Made by a program: the position numbers and the translations under genes. 64,000 nucleotides of DNA from Bacteroidaceae bacterium (GTDB lineage: Bacteria; Bacteroidota; Bacteroidia; Bacteroidales; Bacteroidaceae): the NCBI GenBank assembly GCA_017428785.1, contig JAFRQD010000001.1, forward strand, positions 17,277-81,276. Reading direction: 5' to 3'. Below, in pieces: positions 16,921-23,457 of this stretch. The notes below the pieces were generated by a model that saw only the letters and a list, made by a program, of their open reading frames with translations, had not been told where the DNA came from and made no database searches. Numbering within the stretch: the stretch's first letter is position 1; each line of letters begins with the position of its first letter.

Positions 16921-19080
16921 ATGACTATGCGCAAACAAATCTTTCATTCAATCCTGCTTCTGGTCGTCTCTTTGGCTTTGATGTCGTTCAAGACGGCCGA
17001 TGAGCAGGCTGCAGAAGCCCTGGCTCGCAGAGTGATGGGCAGCAAGGCAAAAGCCGTAATCTTTGAACAAACCGAATCGCCTGTAGATTCCTACGAACTG
17101 CTACAGAAGGGCAAGAAAGTCCTCATTCGAGGGAATAACGCCAATTCTATGGCTGTCGGCCTGAACCGTTACATCCAGCAGTATTGCCTGGCAAACGTGA
17201 GTTGGTTCGACTTCAATCCCGTAGAACTTCCGCGGAAGATGCCGAAGGTTCCCGAAAAGGTGACGGGCAAGGTGGAAATGCCCATCCGTTTCTTCCTCAA
17301 CTACTGCACTTTCGGCTACACCATGCCGTGGTGGAAATGGCCACAATGGGAACGCTTCATCGACTGGATGGCCTTGAACGGCGTGAACATGCCGCTTGCC
17401 ATTACCGGTCAGGAAGCCGTCTGGCAGAAGGTGTGGCGCAAGTACGGCCTGACCGACGAGCAAATCCGTGCCTACTTCACAGGACCTGCCCATCTGCCTT
17501 GGCAACGCATGATTAACATCGACCGCTGGCAAGGGCCGCTCCCTCAGAGCTGGATTGACGGCCAGGCAGAACTGCAGAAGCAAATCCTCGAGCGAGAGCG
17601 CGAGCTGAACATGACGCCCGTCCTTCCAGCCTTTGCCGGTCACGTTCCATCTGACCTGGAACAGGCTGTGCCAGGCATCAGAACCTCGAAGGTGAACCGC
17701 TGGTGCAACTTCGACGAGAAATACCGCTGCACCTACCTGAACCCGTCAGACCCCATCTTTGCCCGCATCCAGAGGGATTTCCTCGAGGAGCAGACCAAGA
17801 TGTACGGCACGAACCACATCTACGGCGTGGACCTCTTCAACGAAGTCTCGCCTCCATCATGGGAACCCGACTCGCTGGCCAAGATTTCAGCCGGCGTCTA
17901 TCAGTCCCTGGCAAGTGTTGACCCCGAAGCCGTCTGGCTGCAGATGGCTTGGCTCTTCATCAGCAACAAGAGAGCCTGGACGCAGGAGCGCATCAAAGCC
18001 TACCTTGGTGCCGTTCCCATAGGCAAGATGATTATGCTTGACTACGAGTGCGACTATACCGAGATTTGGCGAATGACGGAGCACTTCTACGGACACAAGT
18101 TCATCTGGTGCTACCTGGGCAACTTCGGCGGAATGACGGAGATAGAGGGCGACTACAAACATAATGCGAAGCTGATTGCTGGCGCAAAGAAGGAAGGCGG
18201 CTCGGAGTTCGTTGGCATCGGCTCCACCCTGGAAGGCTTTGGTGTCAACGAGCCTATCTATGAGGCTTTGCTGACTCAGGCTTGGGACACGGGCATCGGA
18301 TTTGATGAATATATCGACAATATTGCCGACCGCCATCTTGGCCGAGTGGATGCGAACTATCGGGCATTCTGGCACACGATGGTGGACAAGGTCTGCACTA
18401 CGCACACCAGCACAGGCGCCGCTGGCATCATTAACGCTCACCCCAACCTGGAGGGCGAATGGAACTGGACAACAGAACTCCGCAAAGGCTACGACATCAA
18501 GAATCTCGACGAAGCGCTGGCTATCCTGGAGAAGGTGGAAGGCTCGTCCAACTACCTCAAGTTCGACCTCGCCAACACACGCCGTCAGTCCATCCGCAAC
18601 AACGCTCTGGCCGTAAGGAAACGCTTCTCGGATGCCTATAAGGCAGGCGACAGGGAAGGAATGGTGGCGGCTTCTCAGGAGTTCTTGGGGATGTGCGACA
18701 AGATGGTCTCGGAGGTGAAGAAATGTCACGACTTCTCGCTCGACGACTGGATTCGAGATGCCCGCGCCTGGGGCACGACCGAGGCAGAGAAAGACTATTT
18801 CGAGATGAATGCCCGCACCATCATTACCGTCTGGGGCGACACGTACCGACTCACGGACTACGCCAATCGCGACTATGACGGCCTGGTGGAAACCTTCTAC
18901 AAAGTCCGCTGGCAGAAGTTCTTCGATGCCGTCCTGGCAGCCTACGATGCAGGCGAGCCGTTTGTCAACATGAAAGGTCCAAACATTCCCAAGGGCAAGA
19001 CAAAAGAGGAGTGTGAACGTGCCATGAAGTACGATGCCGAGATCTGGGACTTCGAAAACAAATGGGCGCACATAAAGTAA
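16921..19080 (+). CDS. Alpha-N-acetylglucosaminidase, GH89 (NAGLU family)
   Basis: A 719-residue protein with an N-terminal signal (MRKQIFHSILLLVVSLALMSF; ATG at 16921 or 16927). Family landmarks are NYCTFGYTMPWWKWPQWERFIDWMALNGVNMPLA, then WQKVWRKYGLT, FTGPAHLPWQRM and GVDLFNEVSPP, the last holding a likely catalytic glutamate. GH89 removes terminal alpha-linked GlcNAc from glycans such as heparan sulfate or gastric-type mucin caps. The length fits bacterial NAGLUs (about 700-720). Cotranscription with GH20 is likely (15-nt gap). The stop is followed by ATTTAC-type heptamers, a 22-nt array and a dispersed repeat. Confidence 0.93.
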   Translation: MTMRKQIFHSILLLVVSLALMSFKTADEQAAEALARRVMGSKAKAVIFEQTESPVDSYELLQKGKKVLIRGNNANSMAVGLNRYIQQYCLANVSWFDFNPVELPRKMPKVPEKVTGKVEMPIRFFLNYCTFGYTMPWWKWPQWERFIDWMALNGVNMPLAITGQEAVWQKVWRKYGLTDEQIRAYFTGPAHLPWQRMINIDRWQGPLPQSWIDGQAELQKQILERERELNMTPVLPAFAGHVPSDLEQAVPGIRTSKVNRWCNFDEKYRCTYLNPSDPIFARIQRDFLEEQTKMYGTNHIYGVDLFNEVSPPSWEPDSLAKISAGVYQSLASVDPEAVWLQMAWLFISNKRAWTQERIKAYLGAVPIGKMIMLDYECDYTEIWRMTEHFYGHKFIWCYLGNFGGMTEIEGDYKHNAKLIAGAKKEGGSEFVGIGSTLEGFGVNEPIYEALLTQAWDTGIGFDEYIDNIADRHLGRVDANYRAFWHTMVDKVCTTHTSTGAAGIINAHPNLEGEWNWTTELRKGYDIKNLDEALAILEKVEGSSNYLKFDLANTRRQSIRNNALAVRKRFSDAYKAGDREGMVAASQEFLGMCDKMVSEVKKCHDFSLDDWIRDARAWGTTEAEKDYFEMNARTIITVWGDTYRLTDYANRDYDGLVETFYKVRWQKFFDAVLAAYDAGEPFVNMKGPNIPKGKTKEECERAMKYDAEIWDFENKWAHIK

Positions 19081-19083
19081 AAA

Positions 19084-19128
19084 CATTTACCATTTACTAT
19101 TTACTATTTACCATTTACCATTTGCTAT
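19084..19128. repeat. CATTTAC/TATTTAC heptamer tract after GH89
   Basis: About six adjacent copies of (C/T)ATTTAC or close variants begin four bases after the GH89 stop. Confidence 0.6.
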
Positions 19129-19314
19129 CTGCCATTTCTGGCAAAGCACAGGAACATAGAAAGACATAGCACACACAGGATTTGAGCAGGAGGATGAGAC
19201 TGTTCTTGCCCTCCTGCTCTGAAATCATAGCTTTCTCAAAGAGGAGGCCTGTCAGTCTGTTTTTGTAAAGATTTTTCCAGGGGAGACGTTTTCTGGCGGC
19301 TTTTTTTGAGCGAT

Positions 19315-19357
19315 GTGGCACTTTTCTACCCCAAACGCTAAAAATGCGCTTAAATCG
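19315..19357 (+). other. Conserved leader upstream of the 22-nt array (copy 1)
   Basis: GTGGCACTTTTCTACCC, then AACGC and GCGCTTAAATCG. Two other loci carry the same order of blocks (38729-38772 plus strand; 33992-34036 minus strand), each about 85-130 nt before a 22-nt array. Confidence 0.55.
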
Positions 19358-19464
19358 AACCCCGTCTGATAATCAACAGGTTACAAAGTCGCATTTTCAA
19401 GCATCGGGACAAGAAAGTACCATCGCGGCAGGCCAAGTAGCCGAATGAAGCACAGTTTGGCTCG

Positions 19465-19596
19465 AAATTCAGCGTGCGGGGATAGTGAACTTCGCGTGGG
19501 GTAATTTCAATCGCCGCACGTTAAGTTTGCAAACATCGCGTGCTGCGTTTGGAATCGTCCCGTGTGAGGTTTCAAAACACGGCACAAAAGGACACA
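19465..19596 (+). repeat. 22-nt-period array, about six units, in the GH89-map gap
   Basis: Units start at 19465, 19487, 19509, 19531, 19553 and 19575. Cores are CGCGTG or CGCACG preceded by AA-N3-5 and followed by TTTGC- or TTTGG-like ends. The rest of the 985-bp gap holds the leader at 19315, heptamers and the 288-bp repeat; no protein gene is supported. Confidence 0.8.
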
Positions 19597-19695
19597 TTTT
19601 TTGTCAAGGATTTTTCAGAAGTGATATAGTCAATATCGGACAATACACCCAGATATAAATTGGTTGGACAGTTCGGCGATTATTTGTTTTCATAG

Positions 19696-19983
19696 GTGTC
19701 CGGTAAAAATATTTCATCATCTCTTGCCCCCTCCCAACCATCGGCATTTAGAGCAAGATGTAAGTAGCAGGGGCTTGGGACGCCCCAAAGGGGCAGAAAG
19801 ATGTCAGCCCAGGGCAGCGCCCTGGGTGTTGGAATGCCGCGGCAAATGACGCTCTGTAAGAGCAAAAGCACTAAAACACAAAGCTTTTGCCCCTTTAGGG
19901 CGAAATCTACTTCTGTGTCATAAACCCAGGGCGATGCCCTGGGCTGACATCTTAATGGCCTTTCAGGCCGGATTAACCGGACA
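19696..19983 (+). repeat. 288-bp dispersed repeat, copy 1
   Basis: Nearly identical to 39038-39325. Ends are inverted: TGTCCGGTAAAAAT at the left and ATTAACCGGACA at the right. The interior is rich in hairpins such as CCCAGGGCAGCGCCCTGGG and CGCCCCAAAGGGGC. No convincing ORF. It could be a MITE-like element or a structured RNA. Confidence 0.8.
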
Positions 19984-20032
19984 GCAATAAAAATAATTCA
20001 TGATTCATAATCCTTAATTCATAATTATTTTA

Positions 20033-20040
20033 TACCTTTG
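20033..20040 (+). promoter_or_regulatory. -7 box (TACCTTTG) of map
   Basis: TACCTTTG followed by CAGG, 25 nt upstream of the map ATG. An ATTCAT direct-repeat tract (about 19997-20024) lies just upstream. Confidence 0.6.
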
Positions 20041-20065
20041 CAGGCGAATTGCAATAAAGCAAACG

Positions 20066-20944
20066 ATGACGAGCAAAAAGAAGAAGAAACAAAAGCCGCG
20101 CTGGATGGTGCCGGCAGGACTGGAGCCAACGGAGATGGACCTCAAGATAATGGAGTGGGAGGCAAAGGGAAAACTGGTGCCTACGCCCAACCTTATCAAG
20201 ACAAAGGACCAGATCGAAGGCATCCGAAAGGCCGGCGTTCTGAATACTGCTGTGCTCGATGCTGTGGCGGAGAGGATTCGCGAAGGCATGAGTACTGCGG
20301 AGATAGACAGAATCGTCTATGACTACACGACCGCTCATGGCGGCATCCCTGCACCCCTCAACTTTGAGGGTTTCCCAAACAGTTGCTGCACGAGCATCAA
20401 CGATGTGGTGTGCCACGGCATCCCCAGCGAGGACGACATCCTGGAGGAGGGCGACATCATCAATGTGGACTGCACGACCATCCTCAATGGCTACTACGCC
20501 GATGCCAGCCGCATGTTCATCATAGGGAAGACGACGCCCGAACGCCAGCACCTCGTTGATGTGGCGTGGGAGTGTCTGAAGATAGGTGAGCAGGTCTGCT
20601 CCGAGCCGTATGTCTTCGTCGGCGACCTCGGCAACGCCATAGCCCAGCATGCTCACAAGAACGGCTATACGGTGGTTCGCGACCTCTGCGGCCACGGCGT
20701 CGGACTTCAGTTCCACGAAGAGCCGGATGTGGAGCACTACGGAAAAAAGGGCTCGGGCATGCTTCTTGTGCCAGGCATGACATTTACCATCGAACCCATG
20801 ATAAACGGAGGCGATTGGTATGTCTGTGGCGACGAGGAGGACGAGACGGAATGGATAGTCCTGACCGAAGACGGCGAGGACAGCGCACAATGGGAACATA
20901 CATACCTGATGACGGAGAACGGAGTGGAGGTGCTGACACACTGA
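20066..20944 (+). CDS. map: Methionine aminopeptidase, type I
   Basis: A 292-residue enzyme that removes initiator methionine from nascent proteins. The N-terminal ~45-residue extension (KKKKKQKPRWMVPAGLEPTEMD) resembles the short SEC-C-like linker region of some bacterial MetAPs. The catalytic domain shows the five metal ligands: D in NVDCTT, D in YADASRMF, H in CGHGVG, E in IEPM and E in QWEHT. The stop at 20944 lies at the edge of a GC-rich element that separates it from tsaD. The gene order map-tsaD is probably cotranscribed from the promoter at 20033. Confidence 0.94.
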   Translation: MTSKKKKKQKPRWMVPAGLEPTEMDLKIMEWEAKGKLVPTPNLIKTKDQIEGIRKAGVLNTAVLDAVAERIREGMSTAEIDRIVYDYTTAHGGIPAPLNFEGFPNSCCTSINDVVCHGIPSEDDILEEGDIINVDCTTILNGYYADASRMFIIGKTTPERQHLVDVAWECLKIGEQVCSEPYVFVGDLGNAIAQHAHKNGYTVVRDLCGHGVGLQFHEEPDVEHYGKKGSGMLLVPGMTFTIEPMINGGDWYVCGDEEDETEWIVLTEDGEDSAQWEHTYLMTENGVEVLTH

Positions 20945-21111
20945 CCCCCTAACCCCCTTGCCCTCCGTCGCTTGCGCTCCCCAATCGCTCTGCTCCCAAC
21001 AGGCGATTGCCACTTTGGGGGAGTGCTGTTAAAGGCAATAAGTAAAATGAAAGAAAATTTAATACATGATGGTTCTGAGGCACTCCCCCAAAGGGGGAGC
21101 GGGGAGGGGGC
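20943..21111. mobile_element. GC-rich inverted-ended element between map and tsaD, reaching into tsaD
   Basis: The right arm (21077-21111) holds CACTCCCCCAAAGGGGGAGC followed by GGGGAGGGGGC, identical to the arm of the element at 25238-25377. The left arm starts ACCCCCTAACCCCC and ends CACTTTGGGGGAGTGC; it is interrupted by an internal hairpin CAATCGC/GCGATTG. The right arm supplies tsaD codons, and the interior supplies its ATG. Confidence 0.65.
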
Positions 21112-22198
21112 TGGGCCTACCTTTATCCTCGGCATAGAATCCAGTTGTGACGATACCTCTGCGGCTGTCCTTTGTGACGGCATCTTGCTCTCGAATGTGA
21201 CGGCCAGCCAGGCTGTGCATGAAGCTTATGGCGGCGTGGTGCCCGAGTTGGCGAGCCGTGCCCATCAGCAGAACATCGTGCCCGTCGTGGATGCCGCTCT
21301 GAAGCAGGCCGGCATCGAACGCGAGCAGTTGAGCGCAATAGCCTTCACACGAGGTCCTGGTCTGCTGGGCTCCCTGCTTGTCGGCGTGTCGTTTGCCAAA
21401 GGACTGGCGGCCTCGCTCGGCATCCCCATGATAGACGTCAACCACCTACACGGCCATGTGCTGGCGCATTTCATAAAGGAGCAAGGAGCAAGGAGCAAGG
21501 AGCAAGAGAATACCAAGGGTCTCGAACAATCCTCTTGCCCCTCGCCCCTTGCCCCTCGCCCCGCTTCACCGGAGTTCCCCTTCCTCTGCCTCTTGGTGAG
21601 CGGAGGCAACAGCCAGATTGTCCTCGTCAAGAGTTACAAGGACATGGAAATCATCGGGCAGACCATCGACGATGCAGCAGGCGAGGCCATCGACAAGTGC
21701 TCGAAAGTGATGGGGCTGGGCTATCCCGGCGGACCGATTATCGACAGACTCGCACGCCAAGGCAACCCCGAGGCTTTCTCTTTCTCAAAACCCAACATCC
21801 CTGGCTACGACTACAGCTTCAGCGGACTGAAGACGAGCTTCCTCTACAACCTTCGTGACTGGATAAAGGACGACCCCGACTTCATCGAGCACCACAAGGA
21901 AGACCTTGCCGCTTCGCTCGAAAAGACCATCGTCGACATCCTGATGAAGAAGCTGCGCCTTGCTGCCAAGGACTTGAAGATAAAGCAGGTGGCTGTGGCT
22001 GGCGGCGTCTCTGCCAACACAGGACTGCGGAATGCTTTCCACGACTATGCCCGTCGCTATGGCTGGCAGGTGTTCATCCCCCGCTTCAGCTACACGACGG
22101 ACAATGCCGCCATGATAGCCATAGCAGGTTACTTCAAGTATCTCGACAAGGACTTCTGCCCGATGTCGGCTCCCGCTTATAGTCGCGTCACGACATAA
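21047..22198 (+). CDS. tsaD: tRNA N6-adenosine threonylcarbamoyltransferase TsaD, with two in-frame insertions
   Basis: TsaD transfers threonylcarbamoyl to A37 of ANN-decoding tRNAs. Landmarks are GIESSCDDTSAAV, the metal-binding H-L-H-G-H (residues 133-137), LLVSGGNSQIVLV and the C-terminal PxxxxTDNAAMIA. From ATG 21047 the protein has 383 residues, against about 340 for the family. The excess is explained by two blocks: about residues 11-24 (ALPQRGSGEGAGP), encoded by the arm of a GC-rich element, and about 145-175, encoded by AGGAGCA repeats and CCCCTTG/CCCCTCG repeats. Neither block hits a catalytic motif. The ORF extends to 20972 without an ATG, so 21047 is chosen. The core is intact, so the protein is probably functional. 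Confidence 0.93.
   Translation: MKENLIHDGSEALPQRGSGEGAGPTFILGIESSCDDTSAAVLCDGILLSNVTASQAVHEAYGGVVPELASRAHQQNIVPVVDAALKQAGIEREQLSAIAFTRGPGLLGSLLVGVSFAKGLAASLGIPMIDVNHLHGHVLAHFIKEQGARSKEQENTKGLEQSSCPSPLAPRPASPEFPFLCLLVSGGNSQIVLVKSYKDMEIIGQTIDDAAGEAIDKCSKVMGLGYPGGPIIDRLARQGNPEAFSFSKPNIPGYDYSFSGLKTSFLYNLRDWIKDDPDFIEHHKEDLAASLEKTIVDILMKKLRLAAKDLKIKQVAVAGGVSANTGLRNAFHDYARRYGWQVFIPRFSYTTDNAAMIAIAGYFKYLDKDFCPMSAPAYSRVTT
21479..21571. repeat. AGGAGCA-repeat block inserted inside tsaD
   Basis: Four copies of AAGGAGC or a near copy, then a short unique stretch, then CTCTTGCCCCTCGCCCCTTG-type repeats. The two arms are imperfectly inverted. About 93 nt, a multiple of three, so the frame is kept. Confidence 0.65.
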
Positions 22199-22257
22199 GA
22201 AACGGGGCGAAAGGTTCGGATTGCCGCAAACTTATTTGCCAAAAACACGGCAAAGTA

Positions 22258-23442
22258 TCACTTGGAGCTCTCTTTTTGGGCAATCCGCTCTAATGTCTGA
22301 TAGACTTGCATCAAGCCTCTTGGCACGTGGAAGCAGCCCTTCCACTTGCCGCCTTTGAGTGTCAGGAGCACCTCGCCGCGGCGGTTCAGGTAGCCGAACC
22401 ACTCGGGATACTCGGGGTCCATGAAGTGACTCCAAACGTATTCATGCACCTTCATGAACCAGTCGAGGCATTCCTGCCTGCCCGTCAGCTCGTAGCCCTT
22501 TATCATCGTGATGAGCGTTTCGATGTGAACCCACCAAAGCTTCTGATCCCACTCGAGTTGCTGAAGCGGTCGGCCCAGGCGGTCCATGAAGTAGAAGATG
22601 CCGCCGTACTGCTTGTCCCAACCGTATTCAGCCTCGCGAAGGGCGATGTGTACGGCCTTGTCGATGAGGTCCTGACGACCGAGCCGCTTGCCGAGGTCCA
22701 TGATGAACCACATGGCTTCGATGGCGTGTCCGGGGTTCAGGAGGCGTCCCTCGTGGCAATCGACGAGTTTGCCGTCCTTGCTGACGTGCTCTACTACGAG
22801 GTCGAGCTCGGGCCGATAGAAGACGTCGAGAACTTCGTGCAGGCAGATGTCGATGGTCTCCTTCAGGAACTTCGGGTCGAGCAAGTCCTCTATCTCGAGG
22901 GCGACGTTGCAGAGAATCATCGGCAGGGCAAAGTCCTTGAGAGCACGAGCGCCCTGTGCCGCCTTGCTCCAACGGCCTTTGGGATTATTGCGCTTAGCAA
23001 GCACGATGTCGAAGGTCTTCTTGGCTATCTCGGCATACTCCTGAATACCAGTCGCCTTGTAGAGCTGACCGAAGGCAATCACGGCAAAGGTGTAGGAGAA
23101 GATGTTGTAGGGCTCTACAAGCGGACGGCCTTCGCGGTCGAGCGAGAAGTACCAGTTGAGGTTGCCGTCGTGCCCGTACTTCTTGAGGAACTCGGCGCCC
23201 TGAATAGCCGCATCGAGCCATTCCTGCTTCTTCTCTACCTTATTATATAATGTAGCGAGCATCCACACCTCGCGGCCTTGCAGCCAAATGAACTTGTCGG
23301 TGTCATAGACCTCGCCGTTTCGCTCGATGCATGTGAAGTATCCACCGAACTCTTTGTCTATACTGTTCTCCATCCAGAAGGGCATCACCCTGTCCAGTAG
23401 CTCGCTCTTATATTGAGCGGCAAGTAAGTTAAAATCGACCAT
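22258..23442 (-). CDS. nanE: N-acylglucosamine 2-epimerase (AGE family), NanE-type
   Basis: A 394-residue (alpha/alpha)6-barrel epimerase. Typical segments are FGGYFTCIERNGEVYDTDKFIWLQGREVWML, LNPGHAIEAMWFIMDLG (with a catalytic His) and QKLWWVHIETL with the second His. In Bacteroides sialic acid use, an AGE-type epimerase converts N-acetylmannosamine released by NanA into N-acetylglucosamine; this role is assigned here from family plus neighbours. It is the last gene of a leftward set (LRR protein, mutarotase-symporter, epimerase), 15 nt downstream of the symporter. The length is typical; no insertion is seen. Confidence 0.9.
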   Translation of the reverse strand: MVDFNLLAAQYKSELLDRVMPFWMENSIDKEFGGYFTCIERNGEVYDTDKFIWLQGREVWMLATLYNKVEKKQEWLDAAIQGAEFLKKYGHDGNLNWYFSLDREGRPLVEPYNIFSYTFAVIAFGQLYKATGIQEYAEIAKKTFDIVLAKRNNPKGRWSKAAQGARALKDFALPMILCNVALEIEDLLDPKFLKETIDICLHEVLDVFYRPELDLVVEHVSKDGKLVDCHEGRLLNPGHAIEAMWFIMDLGKRLGRQDLIDKAVHIALREAEYGWDKQYGGIFYFMDRLGRPLQQLEWDQKLWWVHIETLITMIKGYELTGRQECLDWFMKVHEYVWSHFMDPEYPEWFGYLNRRGEVLLTLKGGKWKGCFHVPRGLMQVYQTLERIAQKESSK

Positions 23443-23457
23443 ATTATTTAGTTTTAG

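Noticed and set aside
17887-19086. Minus-strand 399-residue frame opposite GH89
   Set aside because: Antisense shadow of the GH89 gene, with no start signals or domain pattern.
19696-19983. Protein-coding gene within the 288-bp repeat
   Set aside because: Only short frames that do not agree between the two copies; the sequence is dominated by hairpins.
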